From assembly GCA_020850415.1 (NCBI GenBank), contig JADZER010000013.1:1-64000 (forward strand): 64,000 bases of DNA. Reading direction: 5' to 3'. A model generated the notes under the pieces. The model was given only the letters and a program-made list of their open reading frames with translations, was not told where the DNA came from and ran no database searches. The first letter of the stretch is position 1; every line of letters starts with the position of its first letter. The DNA is from Phycisphaerales bacterium (GTDB lineage Bacteria > Planctomycetota > Phycisphaerae > Phycisphaerales > UBA1924). Shown here piece by piece: positions 25,810 through 37,116 of this stretch. Position numbers and translations under genes: made by a program.

Positions 25810-26563
25810 ACCGCGGCTCGCCCTTGCCCAGCGACAGGTACACCGCGTGCGTGATCTGCCGGCTCGTCAGGTCGGGCTTGTCGATGTAGTTGAACACCTC
25901 GAACGGCGCCAGCTCCCCCGCGGGCTTGCCCAGCAGGAACAGCGTCGCCTCGACGATGTTCTCCACATAGCTCAGGCTCTTGATGTTCCCGCCCTCGCCG
26001 AACTCCAGGTACCTGCCGCTGGCGATCTGCCGGATCAGCGAGTACATGTTCGCGAAGTTCCGCACGCCGAAGGTCACCGTCGGCCGGATGATCAGGGCCC
26101 GGCGCCCGCCGCCCTTCTCGGTCCACGCCCGGAACACCGCCTCGCCCTTGAGCTTGCTCCCGCCGTAGGGGCTGTTGGGCGCGGTGGGCGAGTCCTCGTG
26201 GTGCGGCTCGGGCGCGTCGCCGTACACCGCCACCGTCGAGTAGAAGGTGATGTCCCGCACGCCCAGCTCGTCGGCGCCGTCGCAGAGCACCCGGCTGCCC
26301 GTCTCGTTGACCGCGTAGTAGGTGTCGTGCTCGATCCCGAAGTCGTGGTGCGCCGCCGCGAGGTGGATCACCCGGTCGCAGCCGGCCATCGCCCGCTTCA
26401 CCGCCGCGGGATCGCGCACATCGCCCTTCTTGTAGGTGTGCCTGGGGTACCAGGCCGGGGGGTCGATCAGGTCGAGGATGACCAGCTCGTGACCCTCGGA
26501 GGACAGGCGCTCGATGAAGTACGATCCGATGAACCCTGAGCCGCCGGTCACAAGGATTTTCAC
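25529..26563 (-). CDS. extended short-chain dehydrogenase / NAD-dependent sugar epimerase-dehydratase
   Basis: 344 aa. GTG start at 26563 with AGAAGGAAG upstream. The Rossmann motif TGGSGFIGSYFIERL lies at residues 6-20, and VIHLAAAHHDFG marks the end of strand beta-4. The catalytic triad is Ser in FYSTVAVYG with the Tyr-x3-Lys of YGGSKLKGE. The C-terminal half has two hydrophobic helices (MWVGLLLALPFDIVIALTG), unusual for soluble epimerases but known in 3-beta-HSD/UDP-glucose-epimerase-like members that associate with membranes. The substrate is probably a nucleotide sugar or steroid-like lipid; not resolved. The following 372 bp up to the transporter have no gene. Confidence 0.88.
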   Translation of the reverse strand: MKILVTGGSGFIGSYFIERLSSEGHELVILDLIDPPAWYPRHTYKKGDVRDPAAVKRAMAGCDRVIHLAAAHHDFGIEHDTYYAVNETGSRVLCDGADELGVRDITFYSTVAVYGDAPEPHHEDSPTAPNSPYGGSKLKGEAVFRAWTEKGGGRRALIIRPTVTFGVRNFANMYSLIRQIASGRYLEFGEGGNIKSLSYVENIVEATLFLLGKPAGELAPFEVFNYIDKPDLTSRQITHAVYLSLGKGEPRFTMPMWVGLLLALPFDIVIALTGKNLPISSARLKKLYEVQTKFEADKLARAGYTPRIPLVEGIDKMVKWYLAEGKNQTAEWHQPPKDVVVVAG

Positions 26564-26935
26564 GATCGGGCTTCCTTCTGGGGCGTTCTCGGACCAGCCC
26601 TCCAGGCCGGCTGCCGGAGTGTACGCCTATCGGCCAGGAACCGTTCCCGGTTCGGCGTCAGCGGGGGGAAACAGGCGGCGGCGGGCCGCGCAGGGCAGTC
26701 CGAGAGCACCGACAGGGCGCCACGCGCAGGCCGACGGCGCCGATCGCGACCGAGCCGGCAGGGCGCAGGCCAGGGCCCGCGCCCCCGGACCGCACCCCCG
26801 TGCCGCGCCCCCCCGCCGCGCTCAAGGACCGGCGACGCGCCGGCCGTCCCGCCAGCCGGGTTGTCGGGCCGCGGGGAGAACTGCCGATACTCCCTCTGCG
26901 TCGCCCCAACTCCCAGGTCCCAGGAGAGCTCGAGC
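26564..26935. other. non-coding stretch between divergent genes
   Basis: The 372 bp separate the SDR start from the first SLC13 transporter start. They should hold two divergent promoters. The DNA is extremely GC-rich with low-complexity CG/GC runs (26680-26840). No open frame has a convincing start, and no clear hairpin terminator or -10/-35 pair stands out. Confidence 0.6.
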
Positions 26936-28738
26936 ATGACTTGGGAAGCGTGGTTCACCGTCGGCGTCGTGCTCGCGGTGCTCGGGATTCTGATGACCTC
27001 CAGGTTCGGCTCGGACCTCGTGATCTTGAGCGCGGTCGCCCTGCTGGTGATCGTGGGTCTGTTCTCGCCAAGGGAAATACTGGGCACGGGCGAGGCCCTC
27101 GACGGCATGGCCAACGAGGGGATGATCACGGTCGCGGTGCTCTACATCGTGGTCTGCGGCCTGACGAAGACAGGCGCGGTGCAGTGGCTCGGCAGGCGCG
27201 TCCTCGGACGGCCCAAGTCCCTCTTCACCGCGATGGTCCGCCTGGTGGTCCCCGTCTCGCTCGTCAGCGCGTTCATGAACAACACCCCCCTCGTCGCCAT
27301 GCTCATCCCGGTGGTGACGGACTGGTGCCGGCGCAACGGCTTCTCCAGCTCCAAGCTCATGATCCCGCTCAGCTACGCCGCGATCCTCGGCGGCACCGTG
27401 ACGCTGATCGGCACCAGCACCAACCTCGTGGTCTCAGGCATGTGGTCGGCGAGCGGCCGGCCCGACATGGGGATGTTCGACATCGCGGTCTTCGGCATCC
27501 CGACGATGATCGTCGGGCTCCTGTACCTCGTGTTCGTCGGCCGGTTCCTGCTTCCCGCGCGCAACCCGGTGCTCAGCGTCAAGGACGACGCCAAGTCCTA
27601 CACCCTGGAGATGCTCGTCGAGCCCGCCGGGCCGCTCGTCGGCAGGACCATCGAGCAGGCCGGCCTGCGCGGGCTCCCCGGGCTGTTCCTCGCCGAGATC
27701 GAACGGGCCGGGCAGCTCCTCCCGGCAGTCGGCCCCAACGAGACGCTGCACGCCGGCGACCGCCTGGTCTTCGTCGGGGTGCTCGAGTCGGTGGTGGACC
27801 TGCGGAAGGTCCGAGGCCTGACGCCCGCGCCCGACCAGATCGTCAAGCTCGGCGCGCCGAACCCCCAACGCTGCCTCGTCGAGGCCGTCGTCTCCAACAC
27901 CAACCCGCTCGTGGGACGGACCATCCGCGAGGGCCGCTTCCGGTCCATCTACAACGCGGTCGTCATCGCCGTCGCCCGCAACGGCGTCCGCATCAAGGAC
28001 CGAAAGATCGGCGATATCCAGGTCCATGTCGGCGACACCATGCTGCTCGAGGCCCCGACCTCGTTCGTCGAGCAGCACCGCGACTCGCGGGACTTCTACC
28101 TCGTCAGCGAGATCGCCGACTCTGCGCCCGTGCGCCACGACCGCGCTGTCGCCGCGCTGGTCGTGCTCGTGGGAATGGTCGCCCTCGCCACCCTCTCGGA
28201 CCTGCTCGGCTGGCCGCTGAAGATGATCCACGCCGCCGGCATCGCCGCCGGGCTCATGCTCATCCTCCGGTGCTGCTCGGGGCCCCAGGCCCGAAGCGCC
28301 ATGGACTGGCAGGTGCTCATCACCATCGCCGCCGCCCTCGCGCTCGGCAAGGCCCTCGACAACACCGGCGCCGCGAGGACCATCGCCGACTCCCTCGTCT
28401 CGCTCGCGTCGGGCAACCCGCTCCTGACCCTCGCCATGGTCTATGTCGTGACCACCATCTTCACCGAGGTCATCACCAACAACGCCGCGGCGGCGCTCAT
28501 GTTCCCCATCGCCGCCGCGATCGCCGAACGCCTCGGCGTCGACCTCAAGCCGTTCGCCCTGGCCATCATGATGGCGGCCTCCGCGAGCTTCTGCACCCCC
28601 ATCGGCTACCAGACCAACCTCATGGTCCTCGCCCCCGGCGGGTACCGCTTCACCGATTACCTCCGCGTCGGTCTGCCCCTCAACATCATCGGACTCGTCG
28701 TCACCGTCATCTCCGCGAAGCTCTTCTTCCCCATGTAG
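26936..28738 (+). CDS. SLC13/DASS-type anion transporter with two RCK_C (TrkA-C) domains
   Basis: 600 aa from ATG 26936 (CAGGAGA upstream). It consists of an N-terminal membrane half, two soluble RCK_C domains (about residues 215-395, with EPAGPLVGRTIEQAGLRGLP and NPLVGRTIREGRFR) and a C-terminal membrane half. SLC13 signature loops occur twice as inverted repeats: FMNNTPLVAMLIPVV with TLIGTSTNLVV, and ITNNAAAALMFPIA with IGYQTNLMV. This layout is typical of sodium-coupled sulfate, dicarboxylate or tellurite-type transporters. The cargo is unknown. A paralog lies tail-to-tail at 28768-30579. Confidence 0.9.
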   Translation: MTWEAWFTVGVVLAVLGILMTSRFGSDLVILSAVALLVIVGLFSPREILGTGEALDGMANEGMITVAVLYIVVCGLTKTGAVQWLGRRVLGRPKSLFTAMVRLVVPVSLVSAFMNNTPLVAMLIPVVTDWCRRNGFSSSKLMIPLSYAAILGGTVTLIGTSTNLVVSGMWSASGRPDMGMFDIAVFGIPTMIVGLLYLVFVGRFLLPARNPVLSVKDDAKSYTLEMLVEPAGPLVGRTIEQAGLRGLPGLFLAEIERAGQLLPAVGPNETLHAGDRLVFVGVLESVVDLRKVRGLTPAPDQIVKLGAPNPQRCLVEAVVSNTNPLVGRTIREGRFRSIYNAVVIAVARNGVRIKDRKIGDIQVHVGDTMLLEAPTSFVEQHRDSRDFYLVSEIADSAPVRHDRAVAALVVLVGMVALATLSDLLGWPLKMIHAAGIAAGLMLILRCCSGPQARSAMDWQVLITIAAALALGKALDNTGAARTIADSLVSLASGNPLLTLAMVYVVTTIFTEVITNNAAAALMFPIAAAIAERLGVDLKPFALAIMMAASASFCTPIGYQTNLMVLAPGGYRFTDYLRVGLPLNIIGLVVTVISAKLFFPM

Positions 28739-28767
28739 ACCCGCCCGCGCACGCCGCCGCCGTTCGG

Positions 28768-30579
28768 TCAGAACCCAAGCCCATACCGCAGGCACAGGCC
28801 CGTCACCGCCGTCACCCCAGCCAGCACCGTCAGCGGGCCGCCGAACCGGAGGTAGTCCGCGTACCGGTACCCGCCGGGGCCCATGACCATGAGGTTCGTC
28901 TGATACCCCAGCGGCGTCATGAACTCCAGGCTCGCGCCGAACGCGATCGCCAATGCGAACGGCATGAAGGGCAGGACCGCCTCGCCCGCCACGCCCAGCG
29001 CGATCGGGAACATCAGCGCCGCCGCCGCGTTGTTGGAGATCAGGATCGTGAACCCGAGCGTCACCACATAGCACAGCGCCAGCAGCACCGCGGGCCCGTA
29101 CGAGCCCGCGGCCTCGGCGACAAAGTGGGCCGCGTACCCCGCGAGACCCGAGACCTCCATCGCCTTGCCCAGACCGAACGAGGTCCCGATGACAAGCAGG
29201 ACCGGCCACTCGATCCCCGCCCGCGCCTGCGGCCCGGTGCAGCAGCGGCAGACGATCATCAGCCCCGCCGCCACCATCGCCACCACGACCTCGGGCAACT
29301 CGCCGACCAGCGGCAGCTCGCCGGCGGACATGAAGATCACCAGCAGCAGCAGGACGGCGATCGCGATCCACGCCCGGTCGTGGCGGGGCGTCGCGGCGCC
29401 CTCCAGCGTGCTCACCAGGTGGAACGACGCGCTGGTCCGGTACCGCTTCTCGAACCCCGGCTCGGCCTCGAGCAGCAGCGTGTCGCCCGGGCGCAGCACG
29501 ATGTCGCCGATGCGCCCGCGCAGCCGGTGCCCCAGGCGGTGCACCGCGATGACCGCCGCCCCGTAGCGGGTGCGGATCTCCGCGTCGCGGATCGTCCGCC
29601 CCACCAGCGGCGAGGCCTGGCTGATCACCGCCTCGATGAGCTTCATCTTGGGCCGGTAGTGCTCGGGCTCGGCATCGTCGGTCACGGGCGTGAGGCCCTT
29701 GAGCTTCTGGAGATCGACCACCGACTCGAGGGCCCCGGCGAAGACCAGCGTGTCGCCCTCGCGGAGCACCTCGTCGGGCCCCACGGCGACGACGGTCTCC
29801 GTCGCCCGGTCGATCCGCGTCAGGAACAGCCCCGGCAGGTGGCGCAGCCCGGCGTGCTCGATGGTCTTGCCCACCGCCGCGCCGCCCGGCTCCACTCGCA
29901 TGGCGGTCACATACTGGCGCATCTCCTCGGCGGGGGCCTCGCCACGGTCGCCGGACCGCAGCAGCCGCCGGGCGAAGAGGAGCATGTACGCGATGCCGAC
30001 AACCGCGATCGGGATGCCGACCGGCGCCAGCGTCCACAGGCCCATCGTCTCCAGGGGCGCGTCGGGGTGCTCGGCGTTGTGCGTGTTGATCAGCGAGTAC
30101 ACCACCAGGTTCGTGCTCGTCCCGATCAGCGTGCAGCAGCCGCCGAGGATCGCCGCGAACGAGAGCGGCATGAAGAGCTGGCCGGCCGGGATCTGCGCCC
30201 GTCGCGAGAGCTCGCGGATGACGGGCATGAACATCGCCACGATCGGGGTGTTGTTCAGCACCGCGCTCAGGACCGCAACCGGCCCGGCGATCCGGGCCTG
30301 GGCCTGCAGCGTCGTCCGCGGGCGCCCGAGGAACCTCTGCGTGAGCAGGCTCATGGCCCCCGTCTCCTGCAGGCCCGTCGCGACGACATACAGAAACGCC
30401 ACCGTCAGCAGGCCCGCGTTGGAGAACCCCGCGAACGCCTCCTTGGGCGTGAGGATCCCCGTCAGCAGGAACACCCCCAGCACCCCCATCATCACGATGT
30501 CTGTGCCGAACCGGCCCGTCGCCAGCGTGGCGAGCATCACGACCAGCGTCACCGCCACCAGTACCATCTGCCAGTCCAT
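28768..30579 (-). CDS. second SLC13/DASS-type transporter with RCK_C domains (paralog)
   Basis: 603 aa with the same architecture as the 26936 gene: VLNNTPIVAMFMPVI, TLIGTSTNLVVYSL, two RCK_C domains (EPGGAAVGKTIEHAGLRHLP; ASPLVGRTIRDAEIRTRYG), then ISNNAAAALMFPIA and LGYQTNLMVMGPGGYRYADYLR. The many shared but diverged motifs indicate an old duplication. Only 29 bp separate the two stops. The start ATG 30579 is about 77 bp from the divergent EEP gene. Substrate unknown; two paralogs may differ in affinity or cargo. Confidence 0.9.
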   Translation of the reverse strand: MDWQMVLVAVTLVVMLATLATGRFGTDIVMMGVLGVFLLTGILTPKEAFAGFSNAGLLTVAFLYVVATGLQETGAMSLLTQRFLGRPRTTLQAQARIAGPVAVLSAVLNNTPIVAMFMPVIRELSRRAQIPAGQLFMPLSFAAILGGCCTLIGTSTNLVVYSLINTHNAEHPDAPLETMGLWTLAPVGIPIAVVGIAYMLLFARRLLRSGDRGEAPAEEMRQYVTAMRVEPGGAAVGKTIEHAGLRHLPGLFLTRIDRATETVVAVGPDEVLREGDTLVFAGALESVVDLQKLKGLTPVTDDAEPEHYRPKMKLIEAVISQASPLVGRTIRDAEIRTRYGAAVIAVHRLGHRLRGRIGDIVLRPGDTLLLEAEPGFEKRYRTSASFHLVSTLEGAATPRHDRAWIAIAVLLLLVIFMSAGELPLVGELPEVVVAMVAAGLMIVCRCCTGPQARAGIEWPVLLVIGTSFGLGKAMEVSGLAGYAAHFVAEAAGSYGPAVLLALCYVVTLGFTILISNNAAAALMFPIALGVAGEAVLPFMPFALAIAFGASLEFMTPLGYQTNLMVMGPGGYRYADYLRFGGPLTVLAGVTAVTGLCLRYGLGF

Positions 30580-30656
30580 ACAACCCTCCGCCCGCGAGCG
30601 CGGTCCGCATGATACGGTGAGGCGGCGGCGGGCGTTCGCGACAAGGAGTCCCGGCG

Positions 30657-31592
30657 ATGAAGCTGATCTACATCCTCCCCCTGGCGCTGCTGCTGATCCC
30701 TACCGCCCTCGCCTCCCGCGCGGGCCAGAACCGCGCCGGCGGGCCCGCGCTGGAGCTGTCCCTGGTCAGCTTCAACATCCGCTACGGCACGGCCAACGAC
30801 GGGCCCGACGCCTGGCCCCACCGGCGCGACATGGTCACCGGGCTCCTCGCCCGCCTCGACGCCGATGTGATCGGGCTGCAGGAGGCCCTGCGGTTCCAGC
30901 TCGATGAGATCGGAGAGGCCCTGCCCGGGTACGCCGAGATCGGCGTCGGGCGCGACGACGGGGCGACCCGCGGCGAGTACGCCCCGATCCTGGTGCGCAC
31001 CGAGCGGTTCTCGATCGACGAGGCCGGGACCTTCTGGCTCAGCGACACGCCGCAGACCGTCGCAAGCTCGCACTGGGGCAACCGCATCACCCGGGTCTGC
31101 ACCTGGGCCCGGCTCATCGACAAGGCCACCGGGCGCGGGTTCTATGTCTTCAACGCCCACCTGGACCACGAGAGCCAGCCGTCGCGCGAGCGGTCGGCGG
31201 AGCTGATCGCGGCCAGGATCGCCGGGCGCGCCCACGCCGCCGAGCCCGTGGTCCTGATGGGGGATTTCAACGCCGGCGAGGACAACCGGGCCCTTCGGTA
31301 CCTCCGGGGCGAGGTCGATCGCGCCAGCGACCCCGATGCCTGGCCCGAGCACGCCCCGCCCGCCCCGCCGCGTCTGGAAGACCCGTTCCGCGTGCTGCAC
31401 CCCGACGCGACGGAGGTCGGGACCTTCAGCGGCTTCGCGCCGGGCGCGACGACGGGCGACAAGATCGACCACATCCTGGTGTCGCCCGGCGCCGAGGCGC
31501 TGGGGGCGACTATCGACCGCGAGAGCCGCGACGGGCGCTACCCCTCGGACCACTTCGCGGTGACGGCGCGGGTGCGGTTTGGGGGGCGGTGA
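30657..31592 (+). CDS. secreted endonuclease/exonuclease/phosphatase (EEP) family hydrolase
   Basis: 311 aa. Signal peptide residues 1-20 (LALLLIPTALASRAG). The EEP catalytic landmarks are in order: SFNIRYG (Asn), IGLQEAL (metal Glu), FNAHLDHES (His), VVLMGDFNAGED (Asp/Asn), KIDHILVS (Asp-His) and SDHFAVTA (final Asp-His). All appear intact. Such proteins cleave phosphodiesters or phosphates in nucleic acids or lipids. The exported location suggests phosphorus scavenging, but the substrate is not defined. Start ATG 30657 has CAAGGAG upstream. Confidence 0.9.
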   Translation: MKLIYILPLALLLIPTALASRAGQNRAGGPALELSLVSFNIRYGTANDGPDAWPHRRDMVTGLLARLDADVIGLQEALRFQLDEIGEALPGYAEIGVGRDDGATRGEYAPILVRTERFSIDEAGTFWLSDTPQTVASSHWGNRITRVCTWARLIDKATGRGFYVFNAHLDHESQPSRERSAELIAARIAGRAHAAEPVVLMGDFNAGEDNRALRYLRGEVDRASDPDAWPEHAPPAPPRLEDPFRVLHPDATEVGTFSGFAPGATTGDKIDHILVSPGAEALGATIDRESRDGRYPSDHFAVTARVRFGGR

Positions 31593-31617
31593 CCTCGGGC
31601 CGAGGTGGCGGCCGGGG

Positions 31618-33447
<1,830 letters not shown>

Positions 33448-33686
33448 TTCCCGCCTCCATGGGCCCGCGCCGACGGCAGCCGCCCCGACCACCGCGGCAA
33501 CCGCCGCAGCAGCCGATTGATCGGGCGGATCCGGGGTGCCGCCCCAGCGGCACGCCCGCCCGCTGGGCATCTACGCCCGTCGAGGATCGGCTGATCGGAC
33601 CCTGGGACGGAAATCGCCCGCGCCGGAACGCGCGAGAAGGGCGCCCGGGGAGGATATCCGGACCTGGCGGGCCCCCGGGCGCGGGC

Positions 33687-34580
33687 CTATTCGACGGAGG
33701 CAACCGCCCCGAGATCGGGGTGGAGCCCGAGCCGATCGAGGGTCTTCGCCAGCGCCAACTCGGCGGCGACCATCGGGGCGATCACGCGGAGCACCTGGAG
33801 CGGGAGCTGGCTGGGGTCTATCGCCCTGTCGGCGAGAATCCAGAGGGTCCCGACGGGACCGAGGTGTACGGCGTCCAACCGGACGCCCACATACGCCCTC
33901 GCCCCGAGCTCGACGACGAGAGGGTCGTCGGGGAAGCGCTCGGCGAGGCCGTCCCACACGGCGCACTGGCCCTCGTTGATGACCACCTCGCAGGGCGAGC
34001 CCCTGCGGGGGCAGCGCACGAACTCGGCGATCCGGCCGTCGGCGGCCGAGGCGATGATGTCGAGCATCTCGCTCTCGGTGGTGATCTCGGAGATGCCGGC
34101 CCACCTGACGCCGAACGCGTCGGCGAGCGCGAGACAGAGGGTGCCGAAGAACCCGCACTCTTCGGTCTGGGCGAGCCGGGCGTTGATGCGTTGGATCAGT
34201 TCAAGCGCGCGGCCCTTGAGCTCGATCTCGCCGATGGGGCGCACCGGCTGGCGGGCGGCGGGGCTGTCGAGGCGCATGGCGCGCTCCCCGGCCGCGCGCA
34301 TCAACTCCACGCGGTTGCGCACCTCCCACTTCCGGTAGACCGATCGGATATGGTTCTCGATGGTGCGCGGGCTCCTGCCGAGTCTCGCGGCGGCCTCGCG
34401 GCAGGACAGCCCCAGCATCACGAGGCGCACCACCTCCAACTCACGGGGCGTCACAGAACCAGTCGAACCCCCGCCGGTATCGGGCAACGATTGGTGCAGC
34501 ATGTTTCGGCCCACTCCCAATGCATGGTCGCGTTCCCGGAGCTTAACGGTCGCCGACGGGGGCACGAAGGCGATAGGCAT
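33687..34580 (-). CDS. LuxR-HTH regulator with C-terminal GAF-like domain
   Basis: 297 aa from ATG 34580 (34502 is a shorter alternative). Unusually, the DNA-binding domain is at the N-terminal side: VTPRELEVVRLVMLGLSCRE, then AAARLGRSPRTIENHIRSVY (about residues 45-92). The C-terminal 150 residues form a GAF-like sensor (LCLALADAFGVRWAGISEIT, GPVGTLWILADRAIDPSQLP, then helices). The HTH-first order resembles some planctomycete regulators and not canonical LuxR proteins. It begins 29 bp after the methyltransferase gene on the same strand, so they may be co-transcribed. Confidence 0.82.
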   Translation of the reverse strand: MPIAFVPPSATVKLRERDHALGVGRNMLHQSLPDTGGGSTGSVTPRELEVVRLVMLGLSCREAAARLGRSPRTIENHIRSVYRKWEVRNRVELMRAAGERAMRLDSPAARQPVRPIGEIELKGRALELIQRINARLAQTEECGFFGTLCLALADAFGVRWAGISEITTESEMLDIIASAADGRIAEFVRCPRRGSPCEVVINEGQCAVWDGLAERFPDDPLVVELGARAYVGVRLDAVHLGPVGTLWILADRAIDPSQLPLQVLRVIAPMVAAELALAKTLDRLGLHPDLGAVASVE

Positions 34581-34609
34581 GCGCGATTCCACGCAATCTG
34601 CCCGGGAGG

Positions 34610-35416
34610 TCAGCGGGGCGCGAGAACGAAGATGGCGTACCCGCCGTCCGCGGCCGGGGTTGCGTCGCCCTCCTCGTCGATGCTCGCGACGAGGCGCAGG
34701 CGGCTCCCAGAAATGAGATTCTCCCATTGCTCCATGCTGTAAGTGCGGAGGTGGTAGGTGCTGTCGCGGTGCTCCACGGCGCTGGGGCGTTCGATCGCGA
34801 GGTGGCTGACGACCTGCTCGCTGCGGGTGCGGGGGTTGCCCTGCCACCGGGGCGGGATGAACTGCACGAGCTGGGTGATACGCAGGCGCCCGCGGGCGCC
34901 GACCCACACATCCTCGCTGGGCGACTCGCACCCGTACGCGGTCATACTCAGCCCGACGACATACACGGCGCCGGGCGCGAGCACCTCGGCGACCTGCCCG
35001 AAGTGCGCGAGCATCGCCGCGTCGCCGGGGAGGTGGCGGATGGTGTTGATGAGATTGAACGCGAATGAGACTCGATCGCGTCCGAGGCGCCGGGCGAAGT
35101 CGGTCATATCGCCGACGAAGTAAGACGCGTCCCCGACGCCTGGGCCGGGGCGCGGGGTGTGCTCGCGGGCGTAGTCGATCATTCCCTCGCTGAGGTCAAA
35201 GCCGACGCTGTCGATGCCCCGGCGGTTGGCCTCGCGGAGGTAGCGCCCGCTGCCGCAGGCCGGCTCGAGCCAGAGGCGGGCGCGGGCGGTGAGTTCGGGG
35301 TCGACGAACTTGCGTTCGATCTTCTCCAGGCCGGCGACTTCTTCGGCGGTGCCGGGGGCGTGGAGGACATCGTAGAGCATGGGGTCGTCGTAGAGCCCGG
35401 CGCGTGGGTTGGCCAT
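34610..35416 (-). CDS. class I SAM-dependent methyltransferase
   Basis: 268 aa. Motif I is LEPACGSGRYLREANRRG (about residues 50-67), followed by the acidic motif II (GFDLSEGMIDYARE) and GDMTDFARRLGRDRVSFAFN for motif IV. The C-terminal half is beta-strand rich. The start MANPRAGLYDDPMLYDVLHA resembles small-molecule methyltransferases whose N-terminus caps the active site. The substrate is not indicated. It sits between the GAF-SpoIIE gene and the LuxR-GAF gene, all on the minus strand. Confidence 0.88.
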   Translation of the reverse strand: MANPRAGLYDDPMLYDVLHAPGTAEEVAGLEKIERKFVDPELTARARLWLEPACGSGRYLREANRRGIDSVGFDLSEGMIDYAREHTPRPGPGVGDASYFVGDMTDFARRLGRDRVSFAFNLINTIRHLPGDAAMLAHFGQVAEVLAPGAVYVVGLSMTAYGCESPSEDVWVGARGRLRITQLVQFIPPRWQGNPRTRSEQVVSHLAIERPSAVEHRDSTYHLRTYSMEQWENLISGSRLRLVASIDEEGDATPAADGGYAIFVLAPR

Positions 35417-35451
35417 GGGCGGAGGGTAGCCGGGGCGGCGGTCCCGGCGCG

Positions 35452-37107
35452 CTAGCCGACCCGGCGGACGACGACGATGGTGGTGTCGTCGGGGCGCACG
35501 GTCAGGCCGCCGAACTGGCGCAGCTCGCGGAGGATTCTCGCGAGGATGGCGGCGGCGGAGCCGGCGTGGCCTCGTTCCCGGAGCTGGGCGACGAGCTCGC
35601 GGAATCGGCGTTTGCCGAACCGCTGGGCGTCGAAGTTCATGACATCCGGGACGCCGTCGGTGTAGGCGATGAGCGACTCGCCGGGCGCGAGGAGGGCGCT
35701 CGCGGCGTTGTAGACCTGCGACGGGTCGATGCCCGCGACCAGGCCGCCGATCGGGAGTTCCTCGCAGCGCCCGTCGGCCCGGAGGATGAGGGGCGGCTCG
35801 TGGCCTGCGGTGGACCACTCGAGCACGCCGGTGGCGGGGTCGAGCAGGCCGTACCAGATGGTCGCGAACTCGCTGGGCATGGAGTCGCGGCAGAGGTCTC
35901 GGTTGACGAGTGTGAGCACCTCGCCGGGGCCGAGGGCGCGTTCGGCGTGGGCCCGGAAGCTTGTGCGCACCAGCGACATGAGCATCGCGGCGGGGACGCC
36001 CTTGCCGACGACATCGCCCACCGCGACGGCGATCCTGCCGCCGACCTCGAAGCAGTCGTAGAAGTCGCCGCCGAGCTCGAAGCTGGGCTGGTACTGGGCG
36101 GTGGTCTCGACGAGCGGGTTGTTGGGCATCTCCCGCGGGAGCATGCGTCGCTGGACATCGGCGGCGAGGCGGACCTGCCGCTCCATCTCGGCGTCGCGCT
36201 GGCGGTCGCGGATGAGCCGGGACTGCTGCACGGCGGCGGCGGCCTGCTGGGCGATGGACCGGAGGAGGCGCTTGTCCAGCTCGCTGAACCCCCGCGGGAG
36301 TCGCGAGTAGACGCGCATGACGCCGATCGGCCTGCCGCGGAACAGCAGGCCGACGCACATGAAGGCGCGGACGCCCTCGTCGCGGACCTGCTGATCGAGC
36401 TGGACGCGTTCGTCGTGGAGGAGGTTCTCGATGGCGACGATCTCGCCGGCCATGGCGAGCCGGTCGAAGACGCGCTTGACGCTGAGGGCCTCGGGGTTGT
36501 CGAGCCATGTGCGGCTGAGGCCGTGGGAGGTGACGAGTCGGAGGTCGCGTTCGTCGTCGGAGAGGTTGCCCTCGGCGTCCTCGCGGAGCAGGACGACCGA
36601 GCCGGCGTCGAGCTCGAGGACGCGGAGTGCCGAGTCGAGCGCGTGCTCGACGGTCTTGGTCAGGTCGTCGTTGCCGACGAGGAGGCTGGAGAGCTCGATG
36701 AGGGCCCCGAGCTCGTCGACGGCGTGGCGCAGCTCGAGGAACCCGTGGCACCACTCGACGGCGGTCTGGGCCACCAGGGGGAGCAGTCGGTCGAGCGCCC
36801 GCCCGCCGCGCCCGGCGACGAGGCTGCCGATCCGGGCGCCGCCGACCTCCAGCGGCTCGACGATCTCGCGGTCGGCGGGGGCCAGGCCATCGTCCACGGT
36901 CCCGATGTGCCAGCCGCCCGCGGGCTGCGCGGTGACGAGCCGGTCGTCCTCGTCGCGGACCTCGACGACCGCGCCCGAGACTCTCCCCAGTTCGCGGCAG
37001 AGGCGGGAGAGTGATCCGTCGGTGAGGAAATCGCGCAGCGACAGCCCGTTGGGGTTCGCGGGCGCGGCCTCGCGTTGGCGCGGGGTGGGCTGGGGCTGGT
37101 CGGGCAT
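35452..37107 (-). CDS. GAF-containing SpoIIE/RsbU-type PP2C serine phosphatase
   Basis: 551 aa. The N-terminal 160 residues form a ligand-sensor-like region (LSLRDFLTDGSLSRLCRELG...) followed by a GAF domain (about 165-320; LIELSSLLVGNDDLTKTVEH, AFMCVGLLFRGRPIGVMRVY). A linker helix (QRDAEMERQVRLAADVQRRM) connects to the PP2C-like SpoIIE domain (about 345-551), with metal-binding GGDFYDCF, VGDVVGKGVPAAMLMS and YTDGVPD. Such proteins dephosphorylate STAS-type anti-anti-sigma factors in partner-switching. No STAS or RsbW gene adjoins. The 37117-38799 gene lies 9 bp upstream in the same operon. Confidence 0.9.
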   Translation of the reverse strand: MPDQPQPTPRQREAAPANPNGLSLRDFLTDGSLSRLCRELGRVSGAVVEVRDEDDRLVTAQPAGGWHIGTVDDGLAPADREIVEPLEVGGARIGSLVAGRGGRALDRLLPLVAQTAVEWCHGFLELRHAVDELGALIELSSLLVGNDDLTKTVEHALDSALRVLELDAGSVVLLREDAEGNLSDDERDLRLVTSHGLSRTWLDNPEALSVKRVFDRLAMAGEIVAIENLLHDERVQLDQQVRDEGVRAFMCVGLLFRGRPIGVMRVYSRLPRGFSELDKRLLRSIAQQAAAAVQQSRLIRDRQRDAEMERQVRLAADVQRRMLPREMPNNPLVETTAQYQPSFELGGDFYDCFEVGGRIAVAVGDVVGKGVPAAMLMSLVRTSFRAHAERALGPGEVLTLVNRDLCRDSMPSEFATIWYGLLDPATGVLEWSTAGHEPPLILRADGRCEELPIGGLVAGIDPSQVYNAASALLAPGESLIAYTDGVPDVMNFDAQRFGKRRFRELVAQLRERGHAGSAAAILARILRELRQFGGLTVRPDDTTIVVVRRVG

Positions 37108-37116
37108 GGTCGCGGG

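Noticed and set aside
33448..33570. N-terminal extension of GlmS
   Set aside because: The catalytic Cys must follow the initiator Met directly. The extension is Ala-rich and lacks a ribosome-binding site, whereas ATG 33447 has one.
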